Part shown: positions 39,659 to 48,440 of the stretch, piece by piece
Position numbering within the stretch: position 1 is the first letter of the stretch
Layout: every line of letters starts with the position of its first letter
Origin: a virus
Length of the DNA: 63,304 nt
Reading direction: 5' to 3' (one strand)
IMG/VR virus record: IMGVR_UViG_3300035126_000079
Location: 1-63,304 of that record
The notes under the pieces: generated by a model
Told to the model about the DNA's origin: nothing
Seen by the model: the letters and a program-made list of their open reading frames with translations, nothing else
Database searches by the model: none
Program-made: the position numbers and the translations under genes

Positions 39659-40593
39659 TGACTACTACCGGCTCAACCCTCTTCAACATGGAGTTTACCG
39701 AGATCGCTGAAGAAGCGTGGGAGAGGGCTGGCCGTGAGATGCGTACTGGTTATGACTTGCGCACAGCGCGTCGTTCTATGAACTTAATGACCATTGAGTG
39801 GCAGTCCAAAGGCATCAACATGTGGACAATGGAACAGGGGATCATTAACTTGACCCCCGGTTTAGCTACGTATGCGCTGCCAAAAGATACTATTGACCTT
39901 CTAGAACATGTAATCCGTACGGGATCTAACACTGCTTCTACGCAAGCCGATTTAACCGTTTCACGCATTAGCGTCTCAACTTATGCAACTATTCCAAACA
40001 AGCTTAGCCAAGCTCGCCCAATTCAAGTCTGGATTCAAAGACTTTCTGGCGAAACTAATCCAACCAATTCAGTCTTGGTGGGCGCGGTTACGTCAACGGA
40101 CACCACAATAACGCTTAACACCATAGTGGGTTTGGCGGGTTCTGGTTTTATCCGCATTGATTCAGAAGATATTTACTACACATACGTATCAGGGAATACC
40201 CTAGGTGGTGTGTACCGTGGTCAAAACAACACAACTGCCGCATCCCATACTGATGGCTCAGCTATTTTTGTACCCCAGCTTCCTGCTGTAACAGTTTGGC
40301 CTACGCCTGATAACAGCACGCCGTATCAGTTTGTGTACTGGAGACTTCGCCGAGTGCAAGATGCTGGCGCTGGTGTTGAAACCGCTGACATGAACTTTCG
40401 CTTTTTACCGTGCCTTGTAGCTGGTTTGGCGTATCACATTGCAATCAAAGTACCTGAATTGATGCCCCGCATCCAGATGCTTAAACAGATTTACGATGAG
40501 ACCTTTGAGATTGCCGCTGGTGAAGACCGAGAGAAAGCTCCGCTTCGCCTTGTTCCTAGGCCAATGTTTATTGGAAGTGGCGGGGGTTACTAA
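39658..40593 (+). CDS. Head-tail adaptor, P22 gp4-like
   Basis: 311 residues. Helical N-terminus (EIAEEAWERAGREMRTGYDL, RTARRSMNLMTIEWQSKGIN) and C-terminal helix bundle with an inserted beta domain (about 130-200), the organisation of podovirus adaptors that seal the portal after packaging. Starts at the previous stop (TAATG). Confidence 0.65.
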   Translation: MTTTGSTLFNMEFTEIAEEAWERAGREMRTGYDLRTARRSMNLMTIEWQSKGINMWTMEQGIINLTPGLATYALPKDTIDLLEHVIRTGSNTASTQADLTVSRISVSTYATIPNKLSQARPIQVWIQRLSGETNPTNSVLVGAVTSTDTTITLNTIVGLAGSGFIRIDSEDIYYTYVSGNTLGGVYRGQNNTTAASHTDGSAIFVPQLPAVTVWPTPDNSTPYQFVYWRLRRVQDAGAGVETADMNFRFLPCLVAGLAYHIAIKVPELMPRIQMLKQIYDETFEIAAGEDREKAPLRLVPRPMFIGSGGGY

Positions 40594-40976
40594 TGGGTAA
40601 TCGGTACGCATCCGGCAAGATAGCGATTGCTGAATGTGATCGCTGTGGTCAGCAATTTAGGTTAAAACAACTTAAGACTGAAATCATTAAACAGCGTAAG
40701 TATGAATTGTTGGTTTGCCCTGAGTGCTGGGATCCAGATCAGCCACAGTTAATGTTAGGTACGTTTCCAGTAGATGACCCACAAGCTTTGCGTAACCCGC
40801 GTAGGGATACAACGTATGTAACTTCTGGTGTTAACTCGGCTGGTAACTTGTCAGGCGGTTCACGAGACATTCAGTGGGGCTGGGCTCCAGTTGGTGGGTC
40901 TAGATTTTTTGATAATGAATTGACACCAAACTACTTGGTGGCAACGACATTTGTTGGTACAGTAACGGTTAGTTAA
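40593..40976 (+). CDS. Zinc-ribbon structural protein
   Basis: 127 residues with CDRCG and CPEC (15-18 and 42-45), a zinc ribbon; C-terminus Gly/Ser-rich then beta strands. Between two adaptor genes, so likely a minor head-tail protein. Confidence 0.6.
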   Translation: MGNRYASGKIAIAECDRCGQQFRLKQLKTEIIKQRKYELLVCPECWDPDQPQLMLGTFPVDDPQALRNPRRDTTYVTSGVNSAGNLSGGSRDIQWGWAPVGGSRFFDNELTPNYLVATTFVGTVTVS

Positions 40977-40986
40977 GGAGATTAAA

Positions 40987-41175
40987 ATGGCATTTAGAAA
41001 ATCAGCCGACGGTATTGCTAAAAAAGGTAAAACCGAAGGTAAAAATTTAGGTGATAGCGGCCCTACTGCTGGCATGATGCACGGCGGTAAAGGCAAAGGT
41101 AAGGGTAAAACCAATGCCGATATGAAGACTATGGGTCGTAACTTGGCAAAAATTGCTAATCAGAAACGAGGCTAA
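40987..41175 (+). CDS. Small Lys/Gly-rich protein with DGIA-GKT tag
   Basis: 62 residues. FRKSADGIAKKGKTEGKN at the N-terminus is the third copy of the tag; the rest is GGKGKGKGK and a short helix. AAGGAG ribosome-binding site. Confidence 0.6.
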   Translation: MAFRKSADGIAKKGKTEGKNLGDSGPTAGMMHGGKGKGKGKTNADMKTMGRNLAKIANQKRG

Positions 41176-41177
41176 TC

Positions 41178-41441
41178 ATGGCTACATACAGCAAAAAATT
41201 GATGGGTAAAGAAGTTGGCGATGCCAAAGTCTATGCTAAACCACACACAATGTCTGGCAAAGCTGTCAGTGCTTCTACTAACCCCGGCTCTGGCCCTGAC
41301 CACAGTGATGCAAATACAGTCAATATGTCTGTAGGCAACATCTCTCGCCGTCCACAGCCAGCCGCTAAAACTTCGGGTATCAAAATGCGTGGCGCAGGTG
41401 CAGCGACTAAAGGTGTAATGTCAAGAGGCCCAATGGCATGA
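41178..41441 (+). CDS. Small Gly/Ser/Lys-rich protein
   Basis: 87 residues, low complexity, basic, ending SRGPMA with a 4-base overlap into the adaptor gene. Unknown. Confidence 0.55.
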   Translation: MATYSKKLMGKEVGDAKVYAKPHTMSGKAVSASTNPGSGPDHSDANTVNMSVGNISRRPQPAAKTSGIKMRGAGAATKGVMSRGPMA

Positions 41442-42277
41442 ATTACACCGAGCTTGTCACGCAGGTAAGCGATTACTGCGAGAACTCTTTCCCAACTGAC
41501 AATATGAATGTGTTCATTCGTCAGGCGGAGCAGCGCATCTATAACACCGCGCAGCCAGCTAATTTGCGAAAGAACGTGACGGGCATATTAACCACTGGTA
41601 ATAAGTATCTTCAGTGCCCAACAGATTTCTTATCTGTTTACAGCCTTGCCGTATACCCGTATAACACGACAACTGCCACAGGAACATCTGGGCAGAAAAC
41701 AATTGTGGTTGCTAGTACGACAGGTATTGCAGTAGGTCAGCAGGCAACCGGCACAGGAATTGGCACTAACGCACAGGTTAGAAGTATTGTGGGGACTACG
41801 GTCACCTTAACAGTCGCAAACAACGGTACGGTATCAGGCTCTATTGCCTTCCAAGGTGATTACTTATATCTTTTAAACAAAGACGTTAACTTTATCCGTG
41901 AAGCTTACCCTTTGTCTGCATTTGCATCTGAGCCTAAACACTACGCCATCTTTGGCCCCCGGTCAGACAATGTAAATGAGTTGACGTTTATTGTTGGCCC
42001 TACACCAAGTGCTGCATACAACGCAGAGCTTCATTACAACTACTACCCTGAGTCTATTGTCACTGCCGAAACCACTTGGCTAGGCGATAACTTTGATTCT
42101 GTTTTGTTGTATGGAACTATATGCGAAGCCTATACCTACATGAAGGGTGAGGCTGACATGGTGGCTCTTGCTCAACAACGTTACGTACAAGCTATTGCTC
42201 TGTATAAAAACTTGTCGGATGGCAAACAACGTGCTGATGCTTATCGTGATGGTCAAATTAGGGTGGCTGTTTCATGA
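41438..42277 (+). CDS. Head-tail adaptor/connector protein
   Basis: 279 residues. MNYTELVTQVSDYCENSFPT and FIRQAEQRIYNTAQPANLRK open a helical adaptor fold; an Ig-like beta insert (about 75-150, VVASTTGIAVGQQATGTGIG) interrupts it; the C-terminal helices end in YRDGQIRVAVS. It resembles gp6/gp11-type adaptors between portal and nozzle. Confidence 0.7.
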   Translation: MNYTELVTQVSDYCENSFPTDNMNVFIRQAEQRIYNTAQPANLRKNVTGILTTGNKYLQCPTDFLSVYSLAVYPYNTTTATGTSGQKTIVVASTTGIAVGQQATGTGIGTNAQVRSIVGTTVTLTVANNGTVSGSIAFQGDYLYLLNKDVNFIREAYPLSAFASEPKHYAIFGPRSDNVNELTFIVGPTPSAAYNAELHYNYYPESIVTAETTWLGDNFDSVLLYGTICEAYTYMKGEADMVALAQQRYVQAIALYKNLSDGKQRADAYRDGQIRVAVS

Positions 42278-42690
42278 GCAGTATTCTCCAAACCCAGACC
42301 ACTAGTTTCAAAACGGAGCTATACACAGGCGTTCACAACCTGTCTTCAAATACGTTAAAGATAGCCCTGTATACGGCTAATGCCAATTTAAACGAAGCCA
42401 CTACTGCTTACACGACAAGTGGTGAAGTGACTGGTACGGGTTATGTGGCTGGTGGCGTAACGCTAACGGGCGTAACCATTAGCTCGTCTGGTTACACGGC
42501 GTATGTAGATTTTGCCGATGTGGTGTTTAACGCTTCAGTAACGGCTCGTTGTGCTTTGATCTACAACGTTACCCAAGGTAATAAATCCATTGCTGTGTTG
42601 GACTTTGGGTCTGACAAGACTTCTACTAATTTCACTATTACAATGCCTGCAAACACAGCAACAGCAGCATTGATTCGTTCTTCTAACTAA
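42274..42690 (+). CDS. Beta-rich tail protein
   Basis: 138 residues, opening SFKTELYTGVHNLSSNTLKI, a pattern common in uncultured-phage virion proteins; all-beta, ending in ALIRSSN. 4-base overlap upstream. Confidence 0.6.
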   Translation: MSSILQTQTTSFKTELYTGVHNLSSNTLKIALYTANANLNEATTAYTTSGEVTGTGYVAGGVTLTGVTISSSGYTAYVDFADVVFNASVTARCALIYNVTQGNKSIAVLDFGSDKTSTNFTITMPANTATAALIRSSN

Positions 42691-42699
42691 GGAGTCATC

Positions 42700-43278
42700 A
42701 TGACTATTGAAAAAACCAAAGCCACTGACGTTGTTTCTAGTGGTCTGACTTGTAACACCAAAGCCGGTGAGGACGCAAAGGCGACCGGTTTATTTGAAAT
42801 CAAATGCCATGACAAAGATGGTAACTTGAAGTGGACTGCTGAGTCTAAGAACTTGGTGGTTAACGCGGGTCTGGCATACATGGCGGGCAGTGCTTTGACC
42901 TCAGTAACCCAGATCACCACTTGGTATCTTGGCTTGTACGGCGCTGGCGCTTCTAATACACCTGCGGCGGGCGACACAATGGCTTCCCATGCTGGTTGGA
43001 CAGAAGTTACGGCATACAGCAACGGAACCCGTGTGACTGCTACTTTTGTAACAGCTACAACCGCTAATCCATCCGTGGTAACTAATACAGCTTCACCAGC
43101 CGTGTTTAACATTAACGGCACGGCAACAGTTGGCGGTGCGTTTTTGACGAGCAACGATACTAAAGGTGGCACAACAGGAACATTGTTCTCTGCCGCTGAC
43201 TTTGGCTCACCCGGTGACCGTTCTGTGGTGAACAGCGATACTTTATCTGTGACTTACACATTCAGCTTGGCGGCTTAA
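42700..43278 (+). CDS. Beta-rich tail protein
   Basis: 192 residues, opens with a short charged part (NLKWTAESKNLVVNAGLAYM) followed by Thr/Ala/Gly-rich strands. A receptor-side accessory or fibre-base protein by position. AAGGAG ribosome-binding site. Confidence 0.6.
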   Translation: MTIEKTKATDVVSSGLTCNTKAGEDAKATGLFEIKCHDKDGNLKWTAESKNLVVNAGLAYMAGSALTSVTQITTWYLGLYGAGASNTPAAGDTMASHAGWTEVTAYSNGTRVTATFVTATTANPSVVTNTASPAVFNINGTATVGGAFLTSNDTKGGTTGTLFSAADFGSPGDRSVVNSDTLSVTYTFSLAA

Positions 43279-43279
43279 T

Positions 43280-44320
43280 ATGGCTGGGTGGGGTGACGGC
43301 TTATGGGGCGAACAAGGGTGGGGTGGTTTTACCGCCTTCACTAGCTCCGTAGACGAAACCTCTACAGGCACGGACGCGGTTACATCGGCACTCAGTGTTG
43401 ATGCCTCAGTTGTTGAAACGGGTACGGGCACAGATGCAATAACAGCGTTGCCAACGTATTTTCCGGCAGTAACGGAAACGGCAACGGGAACAGATGCTGC
43501 TGAAGGGGGGCCGTTGTATGCTACAACGGTAACAGAGGCAAGCACAGTAACAGATGCGGTTTCTTCGGTCATAGCTGTAGTCGCGGTAATTACTGAGACT
43601 GCTACGGGTACAGATGCAACAGTAGGTGGCGAAGTATACGATGCGGTAATAGCGGGCACGGGTTGGGGCGAGAGCGCTTGGGGGTACAACTCTTGGGGTG
43701 GGGTTGGTGAGCTAGCTCTTGCTTCAGACGTTGTAACGTCTACGCTGGGGATTAGTGTAGCGGTAACAGAAACGGCAACGGGAACAGATGTTGTAACAGC
43801 GGGTATAGCGTTTGCGGCACAGGTTACTGAGACAAGTACGGGTAGCGATGCAATAACGGCGTCACCAACGTACTTCTCAACCATAGCGGAGACGGCAACG
43901 GCGGCGGATGCGGTATCGAGTGTTCCTGTGTACGCGGCTACAGTTGCGGAGACAGCAACCGGAACAGATAACATAGCTGGAAGTCTTGTATATTTTGGTG
44001 ATGTGCAGGAAACAGCGACAGGCACAGACGCAGTAACGGCGGTAGTTGTAGTTAATGCGGCAATTACAGAAACCGCTACGGGGTCAGATGCAGTCACAGC
44101 AACGGCAAGTTTTGGTTCCTCGGTAACGGAGACAGCAGTAAGCGCGGATACATTGGCGGCAGCGGCGGCGTTTGTTGCCTCTATTGCAGAATTGGCAACG
44201 GGCATAGATTCAATCACAGCACGACCTTTCTGGGAAATAATAGATGACACGCAGAACGCAAACTGGCAAAATATTGGTAACACGCAAACGGCGGGGTGGA
44301 CTGCTGTTGCAACAACTTAG
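43280..44320 (+). CDS. Repeat protein (ETATGTDAVTA repeats), fibre-like
   Basis: 346 residues built from about 15 copies of a ~20-residue unit with consensus (V/I)-x-E-T-A-T-G-T-D-A-V-T-A. Two GWG-x3-WG-x3-WGG blocks (3-16 and ~130-143) divide it. Hydrophobic, charge-poor and beta-prone; C-terminal WQNIGNTQTAGW. A fibrous tail or surface protein is likely; no family recognised. Confidence 0.65.
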   Translation: MAGWGDGLWGEQGWGGFTAFTSSVDETSTGTDAVTSALSVDASVVETGTGTDAITALPTYFPAVTETATGTDAAEGGPLYATTVTEASTVTDAVSSVIAVVAVITETATGTDATVGGEVYDAVIAGTGWGESAWGYNSWGGVGELALASDVVTSTLGISVAVTETATGTDVVTAGIAFAAQVTETSTGSDAITASPTYFSTIAETATAADAVSSVPVYAATVAETATGTDNIAGSLVYFGDVQETATGTDAVTAVVVVNAAITETATGSDAVTATASFGSSVTETAVSADTLAAAAAFVASIAELATGIDSITARPFWEIIDDTQNANWQNIGNTQTAGWTAVATT

Positions 44321-44329
44321 GAGCATTAA

Positions 44330-45562
44330 ATGACTACAGGCGCAACGGGACAACTAGGACTTGCCTTACCGGTACAGGGTGAACTTTCTGGTACATGGGG
44401 CAATACGGTTAACAACGGTATTACCGAATACACCAACATTGCTATTGCAGCCACACTGACGCTAACAAATGATGGCGCGGTAACTCTTGCAAACACTACA
44501 GGGGACGCTTCAGCTTCTAACATCGTATCTACCTTGACAGGTGCGGGTACGGTAACAGCGCAGTTTGCCATCGTCAGAGTTACGGGCACGCTAACAGTGG
44601 CCAAAGTAGTAACGGCTCCAAGTTACAGTAAAACGTACACAGTGGTGAACGCCGCCACTGGCGGTATTGTGACGTTTAAAGCAGCGGGGCAAGCCGGTGT
44701 TTCTATCGCTGTGGGTGAGTCAGCTTATGTGTACTTTAACGGCACTGACTATGTGAAGCTGGCTTCTACTGTAGATAGCGGAGTAACTTCATTTACTGCT
44801 GGCACAACAGGGCTTACCCCTTCTACAGCCACAACTGGCGCAGTTACTTTGGCTGGCACGTTGGCTCCAGCAAATGGCGGTACAGGTGTAGCAAATAATG
44901 CGGCAATGACAGTAACGGGTTCAGGAAACTTTGCATACACAAGAACACTAACAGGCGCAACCAACGTCACTTTTCCCACAACGGGTACATTGGCAACTTT
45001 GGCGGGTACAGAGACTTTCACCAACAAGACTCTGACAACGCCAATAATCTCAAGTATCAGCAACACGGGTACATTGACGCTACCAACAAGCACCGACACA
45101 TTAGTGGGTAGGGCAACAACTGATACGCTGACCAACAAAACGCTGACAAGCCCAACGCTGACAACCCCAGCACTGGGTACTCCCGCAAGTGGTGTATTAA
45201 GTTCTTGCACGGTTGATGGCACAAACAGCGTTGGATTTTTAAACATCCCACAAAACAGTCAATCGGCAGCTTACACATTGGTTTTAGCCGATGCTGGTAA
45301 ACACATTTTTCACCCAGTTGGTGACAATAACGCTAGAACATTTACTATTCCCGCAAACTCAAGCGTTGCGTTCCCAATTGGAACTGCCATCACATTCATC
45401 AACATGGCTGTGGCAAACGTCACGATTGCCATCACAACAGACACATTGGTTTTATCTTCCGCAGGTACAACAGGTTCACGAACCTTGGCTACAAACGGAT
45501 CAGCAACCTGCATTAAGATTACCTCAACATCTTGGCTTATTTCAGGGAGTGGTTTAACATGA
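44330..45562 (+). CDS. Tail fibre protein
   Basis: 410 residues with GELSGTWGNTVNNGITEYTN at the N-terminus and repeated TNKTLTSPTL-type motifs (about 215-290), typical of phage tail fibres; C-terminal beta domain (ITSTSWLISGSGLT). Confidence 0.82.
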   Translation: MTTGATGQLGLALPVQGELSGTWGNTVNNGITEYTNIAIAATLTLTNDGAVTLANTTGDASASNIVSTLTGAGTVTAQFAIVRVTGTLTVAKVVTAPSYSKTYTVVNAATGGIVTFKAAGQAGVSIAVGESAYVYFNGTDYVKLASTVDSGVTSFTAGTTGLTPSTATTGAVTLAGTLAPANGGTGVANNAAMTVTGSGNFAYTRTLTGATNVTFPTTGTLATLAGTETFTNKTLTTPIISSISNTGTLTLPTSTDTLVGRATTDTLTNKTLTSPTLTTPALGTPASGVLSSCTVDGTNSVGFLNIPQNSQSAAYTLVLADAGKHIFHPVGDNNARTFTIPANSSVAFPIGTAITFINMAVANVTIAITTDTLVLSSAGTTGSRTLATNGSATCIKITSTSWLISGSGLT

Positions 45563-46362
45563 GTGGTGCACTACAAGCTGTTTTTACAAACCTTAGATCA
45601 TTTATTGTTCCCGCAGCAGCGGGTCAAGAAGCATTTACAACTGCGGGTACTTATACATGGGTTGCACCTGCGGGTGTAACTTCAGTTTCTGTTGTTTGTG
45701 TTGGCGGTGGTGGCGGTATGGGTAATTTATATGTTGATCCCACAGATTTTTATTACGGTGGTGGTGGTGGAGCATTAGCGTATGCAAATAGTATCACTGT
45801 AACCCCCGGATCAAGTTATACCGTAGTGGTTGGCGCAAGGGGTGTATCAACTGGAATTTCCGCTGGTACAAATGGTGGTGACAGTACCTTTAACGGAACT
45901 ACTTGTGGCGCACAAGGTGGGCGAGGAGGCACTACTTCTGCGGTTGGAGCTGGTGGTACTGTATTAAATGGTACAGGCGGCTCTGGTGGGGCAGGCGGTG
46001 GTGGTGGTGCAACCTCATATGCCAATGCTGGAGCTGGAGGTGCTGGTGGTTATTCTGGCGCTGGTGGTATTGGAAAATCTACTGGTGGAACTGGGGGCGC
46101 TGGCGCTGGTGGTAATGGTGCTTCTGGCGGCGGTGTTGGCATACTTGGAGAAGGAACAAGCGGAGCCTATGGAGCCGTGGGAGTTGGTACTGGTGGCAGT
46201 GGCGGTACAAATGGAGATAGCCCTCAATCTGGCGTTGGTCAAGGTGGTCTATATGGCGGCGGTGGTCTTAATAATGGCAGAAACGGTGCGGTTCGCATTA
46301 TTTGGGCTGGCACTAGTGGAATAACTAGAGCGTTTCCGTCAACAAATACAGGGGATTTGTAA
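45559..46362 (+). CDS. Glycine-rich tail tip / receptor-binding protein
   Basis: 267 residues from the ATG at 45559, overlapping the fibre stop (ATGA). A VAPAGVTSVSVVCVGGGGGM strand leads into a ~180-residue Gly-rich region with GGAGG repeats, like polyglycine-sandwich adhesins that cap fibres of some T-even phages. Ends AVRIIWAGTSG. It probably contacts the receptor. Confidence 0.75.
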   Translation: MSGALQAVFTNLRSFIVPAAAGQEAFTTAGTYTWVAPAGVTSVSVVCVGGGGGMGNLYVDPTDFYYGGGGGALAYANSITVTPGSSYTVVVGARGVSTGISAGTNGGDSTFNGTTCGAQGGRGGTTSAVGAGGTVLNGTGGSGGAGGGGGATSYANAGAGGAGGYSGAGGIGKSTGGTGGAGAGGNGASGGGVGILGEGTSGAYGAVGVGTGGSGGTNGDSPQSGVGQGGLYGGGGLNNGRNGAVRIIWAGTSGITRAFPSTNTGDL

Positions 46363-46664
46363 TGGATTTATTTATTCGTATTGTTGACAATCAACCTTTT
46401 GAACATCCAATTTTAAGTAGTAATTTTTGTCAAGCATTTCCTCACATTGATACAAACAATTTGCCATCTGAATTTGTTCGTTTTCAACGGATTCAACCGC
46501 CTGTTCTTGGTGACTACGAAGTGTACGAAGGTTTAAGCTATGCTTTAGTAGATGGAATATGCAAAGATATTCATCATGTTCGCCAAATGACGCAAGAAGA
46601 AAAAAGTATACAAGATGGTTTACTTGCGCTATTAGCTTTAAAAAACAATAGGGGTTTCACATGA
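46362..46664 (+). CDS. Tail-fibre assembly/chaperone-like small protein
   Basis: 100 residues directly after the tip gene: FIRIVDNQPFEHPILSSNF, then EYEVYEGLSYALVDG-like strands and a C-terminal helix (MTQEEKSIQDGLLALLALKN). Position and build match fibre chaperones. Confidence 0.55.
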   Translation: MDLFIRIVDNQPFEHPILSSNFCQAFPHIDTNNLPSEFVRFQRIQPPVLGDYEVYEGLSYALVDGICKDIHHVRQMTQEEKSIQDGLLALLALKNNRGFT

Positions 46665-46738
46665 ACGATCTAGCATTAAGAGATATTCTTTCTCAATCAG
46701 GTTTCCCGTGGACTATCACATGGCCTGATGCTCCCTAA
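46661..46738 (+). CDS. Micro-protein (25 residues)
   Basis: MNDLALRDILSQSGFPWTIT then WPDAP; joined to the previous gene by ATGA. Unknown; kept because the overlap style matches real genes here. Confidence 0.4.
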   Translation: MNDLALRDILSQSGFPWTITWPDAP

Positions 46739-46740
46739 TC

Positions 46741-46836
46741 ATGTGGGACTGGGCTGAAGCACTTATTGCGGCGGCCTGTATAGTGGCCTTCGTTATCTTT
46801 GGCACGTACATGATTGCATGGAGTTGGGCGTGGTAA
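46741..46836 (+). CDS. Micro membrane protein (31 residues)
   Basis: One transmembrane helix (ALIAAACIVAFVIFGTYMIA) flanked by Trp residues. Two bases after the preceding stop, directly followed by the next gene. Possible pinholin or holin regulator. Confidence 0.5.
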   Translation: MWDWAEALIAAACIVAFVIFGTYMIAWSWAW

Positions 46837-46992
46837 ATGCGCTGGCTATTGATGCTCTTTTTGGTGTTTCTACCGGGAGCATCTAGTCAAGATAGGAAGA
46901 CTGAGTACCGCTGTGTGCGGTGGGCGTGGACGGGTGATGTTTATAACCGCAAAGTTGTTTGCCTACAGTGGGAAAAGGTTGTACGGAAATGA
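46837..46992 (+). CDS. Small secreted-looking protein with cysteine pair
   Basis: 51 residues: signal-peptide-like start (MRWLLMLFLVFLPGASSQ), then two cysteines (YRCVRW, VVCLQW). Overlaps the next gene by 4 bases. Could act in the periplasm during lysis. Confidence 0.55.
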   Translation: MRWLLMLFLVFLPGASSQDRKTEYRCVRWAWTGDVYNRKVVCLQWEKVVRK

Positions 46993-47486
46993 TGTTAGAT
47001 CCGGTCACGGCTCTTGAAGGTTTACAAAGCGCCATAGGATTAGTCCGTAAAGCTGCGAAGGTGGCTAACGATCTTGGTGGACTAGCGCCCATGTTGGGCA
47101 AGCTCTTTGATGCTAAGAGCCAAGCCACCAAAGCGATGGTTGAAGCCAAGCGGTCTGGCAATAAGTCTAACTTTGCTTTGGCAATGCAGATCGAAAATGC
47201 CTTGATGCAAACGGCTAAACTGGAGTCGGAGCTTCAACTGCTTTATATACAGACTGGCAACATAGACGTTTGGAACAAGATCAAGGCTAGAGCCGCTGAG
47301 ATGGACAGGGATGATGCAATAGAAGCCCGTAAAGCCAAGGATGAAGAGAAGAAGCGCAAAGAGGCCGAGGCTGAACAAATGCAGTGGGCGGCTGCTATTG
47401 TTATTATTGTGATGTTTATTGGTGCTGTTGGTTGGGGTATTAATGAAGTTTCTGATCTGTGTGCTAGATCAAGGTGTGGGCGGTGA
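46989..47486 (+). CDS. Helical protein with C-terminal membrane segment
   Basis: 165 residues from the ATG-ATG at 46989. Long amphipathic/coiled helix (ALEGLQSAIGLVRKAAKVAN to EEKKRKEAEAEQ) then one transmembrane segment (WAAAIVIIVMFIGAVGWGI) and a Cys-Arg tail. Member of the lysis/envelope cluster; exact role unknown. Confidence 0.6.
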   Translation: MMLDPVTALEGLQSAIGLVRKAAKVANDLGGLAPMLGKLFDAKSQATKAMVEAKRSGNKSNFALAMQIENALMQTAKLESELQLLYIQTGNIDVWNKIKARAAEMDRDDAIEARKAKDEEKKRKEAEAEQMQWAAAIVIIVMFIGAVGWGINEVSDLCARSRCGR

Positions 47487-47632
47487 ATGAGTACCAGAAG
47501 CAATTTGACCTCTTCCTTAAAGTCTTTGTGCGGTTGTGCATTGCTTGGTGGGTGCTTGGACTGCTCCGCTTCCTGCCAGATGAGTTGGCCTCAAAAATTG
47601 TCAATAAACTTCTTGGAATGATTGGACTATGA
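47483..47632 (+). CDS. Micro membrane protein (49 residues)
   Basis: GTG start inside the previous stop (GTGA); MNEYQKQFDLFLKVFVRLCI followed by AWWVLGLLRFL. One hydrophobic helix. ATGA link to the next gene. Lysis-related by position. Confidence 0.5.
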   Translation: MNEYQKQFDLFLKVFVRLCIAWWVLGLLRFLPDELASKIVNKLLGMIGL

Positions 47633-47937
47633 GCGAACCAAACGAAAAACATGCTTTGATTGAAAAGGTGGCGTTTGCTATCCTGCCAATTCTGTTCACT
47701 TGTGTGGTGTATCTAATGAACTCACTATCGCACTTGTCGCATGAAGTGACTGTGTTAAACAACAAGATTAGTTTGGTTGTTACTTCAGACAACAAACAAG
47801 CTACCAATACGGGAGCAGAACTAGCCCGTGAGAAGCTACGTCAGGATTTGGAAAAAGAAATCCAAAAGAACCGTGATGACATCATGCACAACCGACAAGA
47901 CATTGCCGTTATCTACGAAAAACTGGGGAAAAAATAA
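47629..47937 (+). CDS. Membrane-anchored coiled-coil lysis protein (Rz-like or antiholin-like)
   Basis: 102 residues: N-terminal transmembrane helix (VAFAILPILFTCVVYLMNSL) then a long coiled coil (REKLRQDLEKEIQKNRDDIM). Type II membrane layout as in i-spanins; no lipoprotein partner is obvious. Confidence 0.6.
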   Translation: MSEPNEKHALIEKVAFAILPILFTCVVYLMNSLSHLSHEVTVLNNKISLVVTSDNKQATNTGAELAREKLRQDLEKEIQKNRDDIMHNRQDIAVIYEKLGKK

Positions 47938-48440
47938 TGCTTTCACTATTCTCAACACTTGGCGGTTTGCTCATATCAGGCTTGCCCAAACTCCTAGACT
48001 TCTTCCAAAACAAGGCAGACCAGAAGCATGAGTTGGCTCTTGCCCGTGTGCAAGTAGAACTACAGCTACAGATGATGGCGCAGGGCTTTGCCGCTCAAGA
48101 GCGCATGGAAGAGATACGCACCGACCAGATTGCTATGGAAACAGACGCGCAGATGACTGTTGCCGCCTATGACCACGACAAGAAGGTTATGGAAAATGCC
48201 AGCACTTGGGTGGTGAACTTTGTTGGAACCGTTCGTCCAATGGTCACTTACATCTTTGTGCTGGAGCTATGTGCAATAAACGCATGGATTGCCTACTACG
48301 TTTACAGCCGCCCCAGCTTAATCATGAGCATAGAAGACCTGATCCGCCTGTCTGACATCATCTTCTCCACTGACGAGATGGCAATGCTTGGAGGCATCAT
48401 AGGTTTCTGGTTTGGCTCACGTAGCTGGAGCAAGAAATGA
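47937..48440 (+). CDS. Holin, 3-TM (GTA) family
   Basis: 167 residues: hydrophobic N-terminus (STLGGLLISGLPKLLDFF), central charged helix, then two membrane segments (RPMVTYIFVLELCAINAWIA and MLGGIIGFWFGSRSW) with the RPxxxY and FWFGxRxxxK features of the 3-TM holin superfamily. It should permeabilise the inner membrane to release the adjacent lysozyme. Confidence 0.78.
   Translation: MLSLFSTLGGLLISGLPKLLDFFQNKADQKHELALARVQVELQLQMMAQGFAAQERMEEIRTDQIAMETDAQMTVAAYDHDKKVMENASTWVVNFVGTVRPMVTYIFVLELCAINAWIAYYVYSRPSLIMSIEDLIRLSDIIFSTDEMAMLGGIIGFWFGSRSWSKK

Noticed and set aside
43243-44283. 346-residue minus-strand frame of Ala/Val/Ser repeats
   Set aside because: Mirror of the ETATGTDA repeat gene; no ribosome-binding site and opposite to all neighbours.
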